64,000 nucleotides of DNA from positions 992,001 through 1,056,000 of the forward strand of contig NZ_CP121463.1 of NCBI RefSeq assembly GCF_029690065.1, given 5' to 3'. Shown here in pieces: positions 7,682-17,416 of this stretch (positions within the stretch are counted from its first letter, which is position 1; each line of letters opens with the position of its first letter). The notes under the pieces were generated by a model. That model saw only the letters and a program-made list of their open reading frames with translations. It was not told the DNA's origin and made no database searches. Source of the stretch: Arthrobacter sp. Y-9 (lineage in GTDB: Bacteria > Actinomycetota > Actinomycetes > Actinomycetales > Micrococcaceae). Both the position numbers and the translations under genes were made by a program.

Positions 7682-9925
7682 ATGAGCAGCACCGCCACCG
7701 AAGTCGAACTCGACATCACCGGGATGACCTGCGCCTCCTGCGCCAACCGGATCGAGCGCAAGCTCAACAAGGTGGACGGAATCGAGGCCACGGTCAACTA
7801 CGCCACCGAGAAAGCCCGCGTCACGGCGCCCGGAGGTTTCGACGTCGCGCTGCTCATCGGCACGGTGGAGCAGGCCGGTTACGGCGCCACCGTTCACGAG
7901 GAGGAGGCTCCTCAGGACGACACGGAGCTGAACTCCCTGCGCCGCCGTCTCTGGACCTCCGTGGTGCTGGCGGTTCCGGTGATCGTGCTGTCGATGGTCC
8001 CGGCGTTCCAGTTCACCGGCTGGCAGTGGGTGTCCCTGATCCTGGCGACGCCGGTCATCCTCTGGGGCGCCTGGCCGTTCCACCGGGCGGCCTGGACCAA
8101 CCTCCGCCACGGCGCCGCCACCATGGACACCCTGGTCTCGGTCGGCACGCTGGCGGCCTACCTCTGGTCCCTCTACGCACTGTTCTTCGGCCACGCCGGC
8201 ATGCTCGGGATGCGCCACGAGTTCTCGTTCGCCATTCAGCGCAGCGACGGCGCCGGCAACATCTACCTGGAAGTCGCCGCCGGGGTGACCATGTTCCTCC
8301 TGGCCGGCCGGTACTTCGAAAAGCGCTCGAAGCGCCAGGCCGGCGCCGCGCTGCGGGCCCTCCTGGAATTGGGCGCCAAGGAGGTGACGGTCCTGCGCGA
8401 CGGCGGCGAGCACCGCATCCCCGTGGCGGAGCTCCGCGTGGGGGATGAGTTCGTCGTGCGGCCCGGCGAGAAGATCGCCACTGACGGCAGCGTGGTGGAC
8501 GGCGTCTCGGCCGTGGACGCCTCGATGATCACCGGCGAATCGGTCCCGGTGGATGTCGCACCCGGCGACGCCGTCGTCGGCGCCACCGTGAACACCTCGG
8601 GCCGTCTGGTGGTCCGGGCCTCCCGCGTCGGCAACGACACTCAGCTCGCTCAGATGGCCCGCCTCGTCGAAGACGCCCAGTCCGGCAAAGCCGAGGTCCA
8701 GCGGCTGGCGGACCGGATTTCCGGGGTCTTCGTGCCGGTGGTCATCGGCATCGCGCTGCTCACCCTCGCCGCCTGGCTCCTGCTGGGCCAGCCCGTCGCC
8801 GCAGCGTTCACCGCCGCAGTCGCCGTCCTCATCATCGCCTGCCCGTGCGCGCTGGGTCTCGCGACGCCGACCGCGCTCCTCGTCGGCACGGGGCGCGGCG
8901 CGCAGCTCGGCATCCTCATCAAGGGCCCGGAGGTCCTTGAAAGCACGCGCCGCGTCGACACCGTGGTCCTCGACAAGACCGGCACCGTCACGACCGGGAA
9001 GATGGAACTGGACCAGGTCCTGACGGTCAGTGGGGACCCGGCGGACCGCCTGACCGCGCTGCGTCTGGCCGGAGCCCTGGAGCACGCGAGCGAGCACCCG
9101 ATCGCCCGGGCGATCGCGCGCGGGGCCGAGGCGGAGGCCGGGGAGCTCCCGCCGGTCTCCGGGTTCCGGAACGAGCAGGGTCTCGGCGTCCGCGGAACGG
9201 TCGAGGGCGTGGGCGTCCTCGCAGGCCGCGAAGCCTTCCTGGCCGCGGAGGGGCTGACCCTGCCCGAGGAACTCCGCCGCGCCAAGGTCGAGGCGGAGGC
9301 GCAGGGGCGGACCGCCGTCGTCGTCGGCTGGGACGGTGAAGTGCGAGCGGTACTGACCGTCGCCGACCGGCTCAAGCCGAGCAGTGCCGACGCGATCCGC
9401 CGGCTCAAGGGTCTCGGCCTCGAGCCGGTCCTGCTGACCGGTGACAACGAGGCCGTGGCGCGCACCATCGCCGCCGAGGTGGGGATCGAGCGGGTGGTCG
9501 CGGAGGTCCTGCCGCAGGACAAGGTGGACGTGGTGCGCGGGCTCCAGGCCGAAGGGCGCGTGGTGGCGATGGCCGGCGACGGGGTCAACGACGCCGCGGC
9601 GCTCGCGGCCGCCGACCTGGGCCTGGCGATGGGGACCGGGACGGATGCGGCCATCGAGGCGTCCGACCTCACCCTCGTGCGCGGCGACCTGCTCGGAGCC
9701 GTCGACGCGATCCGGCTCTCGCGGGCGACGCTGCGCACCATCAAGGTCAACCTGTTCTGGGCGTTCGCCTACAACGTGGCGGCGATCCCGCTGGCTGCGC
9801 TCGGACTGCTGAATCCGATGATCGCCGGGGCGGCCATGGCCTTCTCCAGCGTGTTCGTGGTGGGGAACAGTCTGCGGCTCCGGCGGTTCAAGGGCGCTCT
9901 GGCTTCCAGGAACGCCGTGTCCTGA
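7682..9925 (+). CDS. copA: Copper-exporting P1B-type ATPase CopA
   Basis: It pumps Cu(I) out of the cytoplasm at the cost of ATP. The 747 residues hold one N-terminal heavy-metal domain ([10 protein letters not shown] at 14-23, Cys 17 and 20), two hydrophobic hairpins, an actuator loop with MITGESVPV, the CPC metal motif ([14 protein letters not shown], about 383-396), phosphorylation DKTGTVT near 431, the HP motif in EHASEHPIA and hinge [10 protein letters not shown] near 633. All catalytic motifs are intact. Two CsoR boxes overlap the promoter, but no csoR or copZ gene is beside it, so the repressor must be encoded elsewhere. The start follows GAAAGGGG. Confidence 0.95.
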   Translation: MSSTATEVELDITGMTCASCANRIERKLNKVDGIEATVNYATEKARVTAPGGFDVALLIGTVEQAGYGATVHEEEAPQDDTELNSLRRRLWTSVVLAVPVIVLSMVPAFQFTGWQWVSLILATPVILWGAWPFHRAAWTNLRHGAATMDTLVSVGTLAAYLWSLYALFFGHAGMLGMRHEFSFAIQRSDGAGNIYLEVAAGVTMFLLAGRYFEKRSKRQAGAALRALLELGAKEVTVLRDGGEHRIPVAELRVGDEFVVRPGEKIATDGSVVDGVSAVDASMITGESVPVDVAPGDAVVGATVNTSGRLVVRASRVGNDTQLAQMARLVEDAQSGKAEVQRLADRISGVFVPVVIGIALLTLAAWLLLGQPVAAAFTAAVAVLIIACPCALGLATPTALLVGTGRGAQLGILIKGPEVLESTRRVDTVVLDKTGTVTTGKMELDQVLTVSGDPADRLTALRLAGALEHASEHPIARAIARGAEAEAGELPPVSGFRNEQGLGVRGTVEGVGVLAGREAFLAAEGLTLPEELRRAKVEAEAQGRTAVVVGWDGEVRAVLTVADRLKPSSADAIRRLKGLGLEPVLLTGDNEAVARTIAAEVGIERVVAEVLPQDKVDVVRGLQAEGRVVAMAGDGVNDAAALAAADLGLAMGTGTDAAIEASDLTLVRGDLLGAVDAIRLSRATLRTIKVNLFWAFAYNVAAIPLAALGLLNPMIAGAAMAFSSVFVVGNSLRLRRFKGALASRNAVS

Positions 9926-9942
9926 CCCTCGCGCGCCATCTG

Positions 9943-9977
9943 CGAAGGACCCGTCCGGTGATCGGACGGGTCCTTCG
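9943..9977 (+). terminator. Intrinsic terminator of copA
   Basis: A perfect 15-bp stem (9943-9957 with 9963-9977) and a 5-nt loop lie 18 bases after the copA stop, followed by a short T-containing tail. Confidence 0.85.
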
Positions 9978-10024
9978 GCGTTTCTGGGGAGTGGACGGGC
10001 CTATCGGTGTGACGTGGAACACGC

Positions 10025-10044
10025 TATAGTACCGAATGTTCGGT
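10025..10044 (+). promoter_or_regulatory. paaK -10 box and TetR-type operator
   Basis: TATAGT (10025-10030) abuts ACCGAATGTTCGGT (10031-10044), an imperfect palindrome with perfect ACCGAA/TTCGGT arms. The same 5'-TAGTAC(C/A)GAATGTTCGGT arrangement recurs before paaA, pointing to one TetR-family repressor for both promoters. Confidence 0.7.
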
Positions 10045-10082
10045 AAGTAATACTGCGCGCCCTTGAGCTGGAGGAGTGAAGC

Positions 10083-11390
10083 ATGCAGGACCTGACTCCG
10101 CGTCCCGATGAGCTGGACCCCATCGAGACCGCTTCCGTCGATGAGCTGCGGGCGCTGCAGCTGGACCGCCTGAAATGGACGCTCCGTCACGCCTACGACA
10201 ACGTCCCGCACTACCGGAAGGCCTTCGACGAGGCCGGGGTCCATCCAGAGGACCTGACCTCCCTGGAGGATCTGTCCCGCTTCCCGTTCACCAGCAAAGC
10301 GGATCTCCGGGAGAACTACCCGTTCGGGATGCTGGCCGTGCCGCGCGAGCAGGTGGCGCGGGTGCACGCCTCTTCCGGGACCACCGGGCGTCCGACCGTG
10401 GTCGGCTACACGAAGGACGACCTGGCCATGTGGGCCACGGTCATGGCCCGCAGCATCCGGGCCGCCGGCGGCCGCCCGGGGGACATGCTGCACAACGCTT
10501 ACGGCTACGGCCTGTTCACCGGCGGCCTCGGCGCACACGCCGGCGCGGAGCACTTGGGCTGCACGGTGGTGCCCGTCTCCGGCGGCATGACCGAGCGCCA
10601 GGTGCAGCTCATCCAGGACTTCCGACCGGACATCATCATGGTCACCCCGTCCTACATGCTCGCGGTCATCGAGGAGATGGAGCGCCAGGGTGTCGACCCG
10701 CGGTCCACCTCCCTCAAGGTGGGCATCTTCGGGGCCGAACCGTGGACCAACGACATGCGCCGCGAGATGGAGGAGCGCCTCGACATGCACGCCGTGGACA
10801 TCTACGGGCTGTCCGAGGTGATCGGTCCGGGGGTGGCCAGCGAGTGCGTCGAGACCAAGGACGGGCTGACGGTCTGGGAGGACCACTTCTACCCGGAGAT
10901 CGTGGATCCCATCACCCTGGAACCGGTGCCGGAAGGCCAGGAGGGCGAGGTGGTGTTCACGTCCCTGACCAAGCAGGCCATGCCGATCATCCGGTACCGC
11001 ACCCGCGATCTGACGCGGCTTCTGCCGGGCACCGCGCGCACCATGCGCCGGATCGAGAAGATCACGGGTCGCACGGACGACATGATCATCCTGCGCGGCG
11101 TGAACCTCTTCCCCACGCAGATCGAGGAGCTCATCCTCCACACCCCGGAACTCTCGCCCCATTTCCAGTGCCACCTCTCGCGGCAGGGCATGCTGGACGA
11201 GCTGACCGTGCGGGTCGAACAGCGCGACGGCGTCACCCCCGGAGCCGCGCACGCCGCGGCGATGACGCTGAAACGACTGGTCAAGAGCAAGATCGGCGTC
11301 ACGGTCGCCGTCGACGTCGTGATCCCGGGCAGCATGGAACGGTCCAACGGCAAGATGCGCCGGATCGTCGACAGCCGCCCGAAGAGGTAG
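10083..11390 (+). CDS. paaK: Phenylacetate-CoA ligase PaaK
   Basis: It activates phenylacetate with ATP and CoA to phenylacetyl-CoA, the entry step of the paa pathway. The 435-residue adenylate-forming enzyme shows the AMP-binding P-loop VARVHASSGTTGRPTVVGYT (about 94-113), DIYGLSEVIGPGVA around 239-252, the RTDDMIILRGVNLFP hinge near 331-345 and the C-terminal SNGKMRR containing the catalytic Lys. Length is typical. It is monocistronic, has its own operator-bearing promoter, and lies 3 kb from the rest of the locus. ATG at 10083 follows GGAGGAG. Confidence 0.96.
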   Translation: MQDLTPRPDELDPIETASVDELRALQLDRLKWTLRHAYDNVPHYRKAFDEAGVHPEDLTSLEDLSRFPFTSKADLRENYPFGMLAVPREQVARVHASSGTTGRPTVVGYTKDDLAMWATVMARSIRAAGGRPGDMLHNAYGYGLFTGGLGAHAGAEHLGCTVVPVSGGMTERQVQLIQDFRPDIIMVTPSYMLAVIEEMERQGVDPRSTSLKVGIFGAEPWTNDMRREMEERLDMHAVDIYGLSEVIGPGVASECVETKDGLTVWEDHFYPEIVDPITLEPVPEGQEGEVVFTSLTKQAMPIIRYRTRDLTRLLPGTARTMRRIEKITGRTDDMIILRGVNLFPTQIEELILHTPELSPHFQCHLSRQGMLDELTVRVEQRDGVTPGAAHAAAMTLKRLVKSKIGVTVAVDVVIPGSMERSNGKMRRIVDSRPKR

Positions 11391-11403
11391 CTTGCGGGGC
11401 TGA

Positions 11404-11409
11404 TAGTTT
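11404..11409 (+). promoter_or_regulatory. -10 hexamer for a leaderless gene
   Basis: TAGTTT is six bases before the ATG at 11416; no ribosome binding site is present between them. Confidence 0.5.
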
Positions 11410-11415
11410 CGGTGC

Positions 11416-12402
11416 ATGGAGATCATCGCTCGTGTCGACCTGGGGGACGGGTCGCTCTCTTTTCCTCATCCTCCGACGGTCTGCCTGCGCGCGGACGGGT
11501 CCGTCCTGGGTGTCGTCACCGTGCAGGACCGCGGCGTCTTCGGGCTGGCGCTCGTCCGCGTCACGACGGCCGGTGAGGTCACGCGCCTGCCGCTGCCGGA
11601 GGGGGCCTTCGGCGCACAGCCCGTGATCGTCGACCGCGAGGCGGCCGGCGTCGTCGTGCTCGTGGATGATCGGACCGCGGTGGTGACCGACGGCGGCCTC
11701 GGCACAGCAGAAACGGTCTCGATCGCTGGGACGGAGGCCGTTGCGGAGCATGGCCGTCAGTTCCCGGTGGGCGGCATCGCGCGACCGGCGGCTGACGGTT
11801 CGTGGAGCGTGATCCTGTCCGATCCCGTGACGTTTCAGAACGCACGGACCGTCGCCGCGCTCCGTGTCGAGGACGGCATCCTGGCCTGGGAGGGGACCTC
11901 GCTGCTGCACGGCAAGGAGTTCCCGATGGCCGGCGGGCGGACGACGACGGCGCCGGGCGGAGCGAAGGCGCCCATCGTCGGCGACGTGGTCGAGGTGGAC
12001 GGCACGCGCTACGCCGCGGCTCAGGGCAGCGACTCCATGAGCCTGCTGAAGTACGGCTCCGACTTCTTCACTCTCGCCGCACTAGACGACGGCGGTCACG
12101 TCGCCCGGCGGGTGTTCGAGGAGAGCGGCTGGAAGAAGATGCCCGGCAAGCACGGCATTCGCGCCCGCTTCACCTCGGACGGCACCTCCGCCATTCTGAC
12201 GCCGGTGTTCCGCAGCGGCGAGTGGAAGGGGCGGCAGCGGCTCATGGAGCTTGAGACCGGAGCGCTGAGGGAGGTCCCCACGGTGCGAGGCGCCGCCGGG
12301 TTCGGGCTGGTCGATCTCCGGGGCGAACTCGCGCTCCTGGCATCCGACAGCGAAGTGCTGCTCGTCCGTGGGCTGCTGGGGGCGCTTCCGAACGCAGCTT
12401 GA
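11416..12402 (+). CDS. Conserved-looking protein of unknown function
   Basis: I do not recognise this 328-residue protein. It is soluble, without signal peptide or membrane segment, and rich in beta-strand-like stretches separated by Gly/Asp turns (for example ADGSVLGVVTVQDRGVFGLALVRV), which would fit a beta-propeller or similar all-beta fold. The codon use resembles its neighbours, so it is probably a real gene. Its leaderless promoter supports the start. The stop codon overlaps the first base pair of a palindromic repeat that may serve as its terminator. No link to phenylacetate metabolism is evident. Confidence 0.7.
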   Translation: MEIIARVDLGDGSLSFPHPPTVCLRADGSVLGVVTVQDRGVFGLALVRVTTAGEVTRLPLPEGAFGAQPVIVDREAAGVVVLVDDRTAVVTDGGLGTAETVSIAGTEAVAEHGRQFPVGGIARPAADGSWSVILSDPVTFQNARTVAALRVEDGILAWEGTSLLHGKEFPMAGGRTTTAPGGAKAPIVGDVVEVDGTRYAAAQGSDSMSLLKYGSDFFTLAALDDGGHVARRVFEESGWKKMPGKHGIRARFTSDGTSAILTPVFRSGEWKGRQRLMELETGALREVPTVRGAAGFGLVDLRGELALLASDSEVLLVRGLLGALPNAA

Positions 12403-12455
12403 CCTTGCACTTTCTCGGGGCTCAGGGTGCTGCGAGCCCGAGAAAGTGCAAGGTC
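12401..12455. repeat. Palindromic intergenic repeat, copy 1 of 3
   Basis: Arms GACCTTGCACTTTCTCGGG (12401-12419) and its exact reverse complement (12437-12455) form a 19-bp stem. It begins in the stop codon of the upstream gene and ends in the last codon of the minus-strand gene, so it could terminate both. Confidence 0.85.
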
Positions 12456-12669
12456 AACGGCGGCGTGGCGTCGTCAGGCCGGGGACTGCGGCGAGGTCGG
12501 GGGTGTGGCGGCGGACGGACCGCTGCCACAGCACGACGACGACCAGGCCCGCGCAGGCGAGCAGGAACCCGTTGACGAAGCCGAGCGGTCCCCACGACGC
12601 GGCGTAGAGCCCCATGCTCACCACATAGGCGAGCCAGTTGAACTTCCGTGGTGCGGTCATAGTCGCCAT
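12454..12669 (-). CDS. Small single- or two-helix membrane protein, unknown function
   Basis: A 71-residue protein with hydrophobic stretches WLAYVVSMGLYAASWGPLGFV and FLLACAGLVVVVLWQ and a basic tail ending PRRR. The ATG at 12669 or the one at 12660 could be used; neither has a strong Shine-Dalgarno sequence. It lies between palindromic repeats 1 and 2. No family is recognised. Its hydrophobicity pattern and clean boundaries between the repeats make a real gene more likely than chance. Confidence 0.55.
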   Translation of the reverse strand: MATMTAPRKFNWLAYVVSMGLYAASWGPLGFVNGFLLACAGLVVVVLWQRSVRRHTPDLAAVPGLTTPRRR

Positions 12670-12723
12670 GCTACGACCGCCACGCCACGTGCGGCACCCC
12701 CCGGGGAGCCAGAGTTCCAGGTT

Positions 12724-12777
12724 GACCTTGCAGTTTCTCGGGGCTGGATGGCTGTATGCCCGAGAAAGTGCAAGGTC
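12724..12777. repeat. Palindromic intergenic repeat, copy 2 of 3
   Basis: Same element as copy 1: left arm 12724-12742 with one mismatch (G for C at the tenth base), right arm 12759-12777 identical to the other copies. It lies between divergent genes, so here it is not simply a terminator. Confidence 0.85.
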
Positions 12778-12859
12778 GACGGCGAAGTGAGGTCCCGTGG
12801 CCTTTCGACGAAGGTCAACTCTCGCTGCGGTGCTGATCGATCCCGTAGGCTCAGGGTTC

Positions 12860-13384
12860 GTGGACCACTACAGAACCCACCCGAGTCGGGTGACAGCTTG
12901 GGATGGTCAGGCGCTGGTGCCCTGGCCGGAGACCACGACCGCGACGGGAACCGTATGGTTCTTCCAGCCCGGCCAGGACGGCGATGCCGATTCCTGGGAG
13001 GGACTGAATGGCCGGATCGAGGAAGACGGGAGTGCCACCGTCCTGGGCGTTCCGGCGTATGTGCATGACCTCAATCTGGGAGACCGGGTCTCCGTCGTAG
13101 AGAACGGAGATGCTTCCTGGGTCGCCACAGGACATGTGCATGATGCGGGCAACGACACGTATCGGTTTTTCCTGCGCGACGCGGAGGACGAATCGATGTG
13201 GCGCCCATTGTCGGAGGAGTTCGCACAGCGGGGATGCCTTGTGGAGGTGCTTTCGCCGCGCCTCGTTGCCTTGTCATCCGGGCGGAGTGACTCCCAAGCG
13301 GTTGCTGATCGATTGGCGTTCCTTGAAGCACAAGGTGTTCTCGTCTACGAAACGGGACGGATGCACCGCAAGAACCCCGGCTGA
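12860..13384 (+). CDS. DUF4265-like protein
   Basis: A soluble 174-residue protein. The middle and C-terminal parts (LGDRVSVVENGDASWVATGHV, then LSEEFAQRGCLVEVLSPRLVALS and LEAQGVLVYETGRM) match my memory of DUF4265, a family of unknown function. I prefer the GTG at 12860: TAGGCT (12846-12851) lies eight bases before it, as in other leaderless genes here. The frame is open upstream to a GTG at 12797, which would add 21 residues. It is bracketed by repeats 2 and 3. No signal peptide or membrane segment is seen. Confidence 0.65.
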   Translation: MDHYRTHPSRVTAWDGQALVPWPETTTATGTVWFFQPGQDGDADSWEGLNGRIEEDGSATVLGVPAYVHDLNLGDRVSVVENGDASWVATGHVHDAGNDTYRFFLRDAEDESMWRPLSEEFAQRGCLVEVLSPRLVALSSGRSDSQAVADRLAFLEAQGVLVYETGRMHRKNPG

Positions 13385-13434
13385 ACCGGGGCACAAAGTA
13401 CCGAGCTCTCCAGGAAAGCCTGGGGGTCGCCCCC

Positions 13435-13488
13435 GACCTTGCAGTTTCTCGGGGCTGGACGGCCGGAAACCCGAGAAAGTGCAAGGTC
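13435..13488. repeat. Palindromic intergenic repeat, copy 3 of 3
   Basis: Left arm 13435-13453 carries the same G variant as copy 2; right arm 13470-13488. The loop differs in sequence from the other copies while the stem is kept. It lies between the convergent DUF4265-like gene and TetR gene. Confidence 0.85.
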
Positions 13489-13526
13489 GACGGCGCGGGC
13501 CGGTCATCGCACCCGGGCCCGGCCCC

Positions 13527-14219
13527 TTAGCGCGTCCGGATGCCGTCCAGCAGCAGTGACAGGACCTGGTCCGCGAGCCGTGCTGCGCCGTCGTTCGATC
13601 CTGCTCCGTCGTTCAACCCAGCGCCGCGGGTGCGCCCTGCGCCCTCGCCCCGCTCCGGGCGGTACCACTCGCGCACCGAGTTGATCATGCCGAACACGAG
13701 GCGTGCCGTGGTCTTGGCGTCGACGTCGGAGCGGACGCCGCCCTGGTCGATCGCCTCCTGGACCACGGCGGCCACCGCGTGGTTGTACGTCCTTCGCTGC
13801 TCCAGCGCCCAGCGCTCCGTTTCGGTGTTGCCGTGCACGTTGAGGAGGAGCGTCACGTAAGGGAGCCGGTCCGTGAGGATCTCGATGTTCCGGCGGATCA
13901 GGAACCGCAGCCGGTCGATCGCCGGGCCGGTGGTGGCCTCCGGCTCGGTGATCGTGGCCATGAGCGGCTCAAGCGCCTTCTCCAGACCGAGCCGGAGCAG
14001 CTGTTCCTTGCTGTCGATGTGGTGGTAGATCGAGGACTTGGAGAGCCCGGACGCCTGGGAGAGGTGCTGGAAGCTCGTGCCGTCGTAGCCGCGTTCCGTG
14101 AAGACCCGCACCGCCACGTCCAGGAGACGGTCCAGGGTGTAGGGCTCGCGGGCCGCCGGTTTTCTGTCGGCGCTTCTTTTCTCGGGAATCCTGTCTTCGA
14201 CGGTCTCCTGGGTGCGCAT
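13527..14219 (-). CDS. TetR-family regulator, candidate PaaR
   Basis: A 230-residue repressor with an N-terminal helix-turn-helix (about 27-75; GTSFQHLSQASGLSKSSIYHHIDSKEQLL) and a ligand-binding C-terminal domain with VTLLLNVHGN and ARLVFGMINSVREWYRP. Both blocks also occur in the TetR protein at 24360-24959, so the two are paralogues. It is 25 bases downstream of paaZ on the same strand, so it is probably cotranscribed and autoregulated through the operator in the paaZ-paaA gap. A phenylacetyl-CoA-type ligand is likely from context. A low-complexity Gly/Asn/Asp stretch near the C-terminus is unusual. Confidence 0.85.
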   Translation of the reverse strand: MRTQETVEDRIPEKRSADRKPAAREPYTLDRLLDVAVRVFTERGYDGTSFQHLSQASGLSKSSIYHHIDSKEQLLRLGLEKALEPLMATITEPEATTGPAIDRLRFLIRRNIEILTDRLPYVTLLLNVHGNTETERWALEQRRTYNHAVAAVVQEAIDQGGVRSDVDAKTTARLVFGMINSVREWYRPERGEGAGRTRGAGLNDGAGSNDGAARLADQVLSLLLDGIRTR

Positions 14220-14244
14220 CGGATCATCTTCCCACGGTGCCGCG

Positions 14245-16290
14245 TCAGCCAGCGGCGGGCGTGAGTTCCTTCGCCACGAGGGTCAGCACATCGTAGGTGG
14301 CCACGGTCTCGCCGTCCTGATTCCGCACCACGGCATCCCAGCGGACCTCGCCGTAATCGGCGGAGTTCCGCGGCGTGATCTGCTTGACGGTGAGCTCCAC
14401 GGCGATGGAATCCCCGGCCTTGACCGGCGTCAGGAACCGCAGGTGGTCCACGCCGAAGTTGGCGAGCACCGGCCCCGGGTTCGGCTCCACGAAGAGGCCT
14501 GCGGCCAGCGACACCACGAGATAGCCGTGCGCCACGATCCCGCCGAACAGGGGGTTGGCCGCTGCGGCCTCCGGATCGGTGTGCGCGTAGAAGCGGTCGC
14601 CCGTGAACTCGGCGAAGTGGTCGATGTCCTCGAGGGTCACCGTGCGCGGCGCCGAGCTGATGCCGTCTCCGATCCTCAGTTCCGCGAGGCTCTTCCGGAA
14701 CGGGTGCACCTCGCCCACGTCGCGGCGGGAACCGGTGGTCCAGCGCCCGGTGATGGCGGTGATCATGTCGGGCGAGCCCTGGATGGCGGTGCGCTGCATG
14801 TGGTGCAGGACGCCGCGGATGCCGCCGAGCTCCTCGCCGCCGCCCGCGCGACCCGGACCGCCGTGGACCAGCACCGGCAGGGGGCTGCCGTGCCCGGTCG
14901 ACTCGCCGGCGTCGTCGCGGTCGAGGACCAGCACGCGGCCGTGCCAGGGCGCGAGGCCCAGCGTGACCTCGCGGGCGATCCGCGGATCGTGCGTCACGAG
15001 CGACGCCGCCAGGCTGCCCTTGCCGCGGGCCGCCAGGGCGATCGCCTCCTCCGTGGTCCGGTACGTCAGCACCGTGCTCACGGGACCGAAGGGCTCGACG
15101 TCGTGCGGCTCGCTCGCGCCCTCGCGCGCCTTCAGGAGGACGGGGGAGAGGAAGGCTCCGGCCTCGGCATCGGCGCCGACGGTGTCCACCCGGTCCGGAT
15201 CGCCGAACACGACATCGGCCCCGCGCCGCAGCTCGTCGATCGCCTTCCGGACCTCCTCGCGCTGCTCGCGGCTGGCCAGGGCGCCCATGCGCACGGACTC
15301 GTCGGCCGGGTCGCCCACCACGGTCTTCGCCAGGCGGCCGCTGAGGGCCCGGATGACGGCGTCCGCGAGGTGCTCGGGCACGATCGCACGGCGGATCGCG
15401 GTGCACTTCTGGCCCGCCTTGACGGTCATCTCCGCCACGACGCCCTTGACGAAGAGGTCGAACTCCGGGTCCTCGGGTGTCACGTCCAGGCCCAGGATGG
15501 AACAGTTCAGGGAATCGGCCTCCACGCCGAGACGCACCCCGCGTTCCAGCACGGCCGGGTGACGGCGCAGGAGGTCGGCCGTGGACGCGGAGCCGGTGAA
15601 GTCCACGGAGTCCTGCTCGCCGAGGTGGTCGAGGAGGTCGCCCGCGGAGCCGCTGACCAGCTGGAGCGACCCTTCGGGCAGGATGCCGGATTCGATGATG
15701 CGGCGCACCACGGCCTCCGTCAGATAGGAGGTCTGGCTGGCCGGCTTCACGATGCTCGGCAGACCGGCCAGGAAGGCCGGGGCGAGCTTCTCGAGCATGC
15801 CCCAGACAGGGAAGTTGAAGGCGTTGATCTGAACCGCGACGCCGGTCCGCGATGTGTAGAGGTGCTGGCCCACGAAGGTGCCGTTGCGGCTCAGGGGCTC
15901 CACGCCGCCGTCGAGCATCACCGTGTCGTTGGGCAGTTCGCGGCGGCCCTTGCTCGCGTAGGAGAAAAGGGTGCCGATGCCGCCGTCGATGTCCACGAAG
16001 GAGTCGGGCTTCGTGGCGCCGGTGCGGAAGGACAGGGCGTAGAACTCGTCCTTGAGTCCGCCGAGGTGCAGAGCCAGTTCCTTGAGGAGGAGCGCGCGTT
16101 CGTGGAAGGTCAGGCGCCGCACGGCCGGTCCGCCGACGTCGCGGGCGTGGCGCACCATCGCTGCGTAGTCGAGGCCTGTGGTGGACACCCGCGCCACTTC
16201 CTCCCCGGTGACCGCGTCCAGCAGCGGCTTCCCGGCGTCGTCGGCGCGGAACCAGTGTCCGGCGGCGTAGCTCTCCAGCAATGGGCTCAT
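14245..16290 (-). CDS. paaZ: Bifunctional oxepin-CoA hydrolase / semialdehyde dehydrogenase PaaZ
   Basis: It opens the oxepin-CoA ring and oxidises the resulting aldehyde to 3-oxo-5,6-dehydrosuberyl-CoA. The 681-residue product fuses an aldehyde dehydrogenase (about 1-515; catalytic Cys near 296 in [15 protein letters not shown]) to a MaoC-type hydratase (about 535-665; [23 protein letters not shown] with the catalytic Asp/His). ATG at 16290 is preceded by AGGACCTCCC on its strand; the longer frame from 16482 would cross paaA and is rejected. It is divergent from paaA across 142 bases that hold the shared operator. Confidence 0.94.
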   Translation of the reverse strand: MSPLLESYAAGHWFRADDAGKPLLDAVTGEEVARVSTTGLDYAAMVRHARDVGGPAVRRLTFHERALLLKELALHLGGLKDEFYALSFRTGATKPDSFVDIDGGIGTLFSYASKGRRELPNDTVMLDGGVEPLSRNGTFVGQHLYTSRTGVAVQINAFNFPVWGMLEKLAPAFLAGLPSIVKPASQTSYLTEAVVRRIIESGILPEGSLQLVSGSAGDLLDHLGEQDSVDFTGSASTADLLRRHPAVLERGVRLGVEADSLNCSILGLDVTPEDPEFDLFVKGVVAEMTVKAGQKCTAIRRAIVPEHLADAVIRALSGRLAKTVVGDPADESVRMGALASREQREEVRKAIDELRRGADVVFGDPDRVDTVGADAEAGAFLSPVLLKAREGASEPHDVEPFGPVSTVLTYRTTEEAIALAARGKGSLAASLVTHDPRIAREVTLGLAPWHGRVLVLDRDDAGESTGHGSPLPVLVHGGPGRAGGGEELGGIRGVLHHMQRTAIQGSPDMITAITGRWTTGSRRDVGEVHPFRKSLAELRIGDGISSAPRTVTLEDIDHFAEFTGDRFYAHTDPEAAAANPLFGGIVAHGYLVVSLAAGLFVEPNPGPVLANFGVDHLRFLTPVKAGDSIAVELTVKQITPRNSADYGEVRWDAVVRNQDGETVATYDVLTLVAKELTPAAG

Positions 16291-16386
16291 GGGAGGTCCT
16301 CTCGTGATCCGGCGATGCTCTCGACCCGCCCTCGCCCGGCCCTTCCGGGACCATTGCGCAAGGGGTGTGTCCTGTGCCACAGTAGT

Positions 16387-16400
16387 ACAGAATGTTCGGT
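16387..16400 (+). promoter_or_regulatory. TetR-type operator between paaZ and paaA
   Basis: ACAGAATGTTCGGT differs by one base from the operator before paaK and has the same 5' TAGT and downstream AGTAA context. It lies 32 bases before the paaA start, so binding would control paaA and perhaps paaZ. Confidence 0.7.
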
Positions 16401-16432
16401 CAGTAAATAGAGCGAACCCTCCAGGAGGTGCC

Positions 16433-17416
16433 ATGTCATCCGCAGTCGCCGAGCCGCAGCTTGAGGCGGAATTCGAAGCCATCGTGGGCCATAAGGACCG
16501 GATCGAACCCCGGGACTGGATGCCCGAGGCCTACCGGAAGACCCTGATCCGTCAGGTCGCCCAGCACGCCCACTCGGAGATCATCGGCATGCAGCCGGAG
16601 GGGAACTGGATCGGGCGCGCGCCGTCCCTGCGCCGCAAGGCGATCCTGCTGGCCAAGGTCCAGGACGAGGCCGGTCACGGGCTGTACCTCTACTCCGCCG
16701 CCGAGACCCTGGGCATCTCCCGTGACGAGCTGACCGAGCTGCTGATCTCCGGCAAGCAGAAGTACTCGTCCATCTTCAACTACCCGACGCTCTCCTACAC
16801 CGACGTGGGGACGATCGGCTGGCTCGTGGACGGGGCCGCCATCTGCAACCAGGTGCCGCTCTGCCGGACGTCCTTCGGACCCTACGGCCGTGCGATGATC
16901 CGCATCTGCAAGGAGGAGTCCTTCCACCAGCGTCAGGGCTACGAGCTCCTCATGACCATGATGCGCGGGACCGAGGAACAGCGGGCCATGGTCCAGGAGT
17001 CCGTGAACCGTTTCTGGTGGCCGGCGCTCATGATGTTCGGCCCGCCGGACGACGCGTCCCCCAATACGGCGCAGTCCATGGCCTGGGGCATCAAGACCCA
17101 CACCAATGACGAGCTCCGCCAGAAGTTCGTGGACATGTCCGTTCCGCAGGCCGAGGCGCTGGGTGTGACGTTCCCGGATCCGGAACTGCGCTGGAACGAG
17201 GAACGCGGGCACTACGACTTCGGCCAGCCGGACTGGGAGGAGTTCTGGTCCGTGGTCAAGGGCGACGGGCCCTGCAACGCCCAGCGCCTGGCCCACCGCA
17301 AGCGGGCCTGGGACGACGGCGCCTGGGTGCGGGAGGCCGCCCTGGCGTTCGCCGCCAAGGAGGCCGGAGAGGCCGAGGAGACCCTGAAGGCTCAGGCCGA
17401 GGAGGCACAGCGATGA
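16433..17416 (+). CDS. paaA: 1,2-phenylacetyl-CoA epoxidase catalytic subunit PaaA
   Basis: Diiron oxygenase subunit that epoxidises the ring of phenylacetyl-CoA, together with PaaB, PaaC and the reductase PaaE. It has 327 residues in a ferritin-like fold. Iron-binding Glu and ExxH motifs are visible at [17 protein letters not shown] and [16 protein letters not shown]. The ATG at 16433 follows CCAGGAGGTG, a strong Shine-Dalgarno sequence; earlier in-frame starts lie inside the operator region. It starts the long paa operon, and paaB overlaps it by four bases. Confidence 0.97.
   Translation: MSSAVAEPQLEAEFEAIVGHKDRIEPRDWMPEAYRKTLIRQVAQHAHSEIIGMQPEGNWIGRAPSLRRKAILLAKVQDEAGHGLYLYSAAETLGISRDELTELLISGKQKYSSIFNYPTLSYTDVGTIGWLVDGAAICNQVPLCRTSFGPYGRAMIRICKEESFHQRQGYELLMTMMRGTEEQRAMVQESVNRFWWPALMMFGPPDDASPNTAQSMAWGIKTHTNDELRQKFVDMSVPQAEALGVTFPDPELRWNEERGHYDFGQPDWEEFWSVVKGDGPCNAQRLAHRKRAWDDGAWVREAALAFAAKEAGEAEETLKAQAEEAQR

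Noticed and set aside
12401-13488. The three repeats as a CRISPR array
   Set aside because: Only three copies, irregular 0.3-0.7 kb spacing with genes between, each copy a self-complementary hairpin, and no cas genes.
13898-16354. An 818-codon open frame on the minus strand overlapping paaZ in another frame
   Set aside because: Its product is Arg/Pro/Gly-rich low complexity and it crosses both paaZ and the TetR gene, which have clear protein families.
16289-16432. An upstream start for paaA at 16289
   Set aside because: It would place the operator and the paaZ promoter inside the coding region, and the ATG at 16433 has a strong Shine-Dalgarno sequence and matches the family N-terminus.
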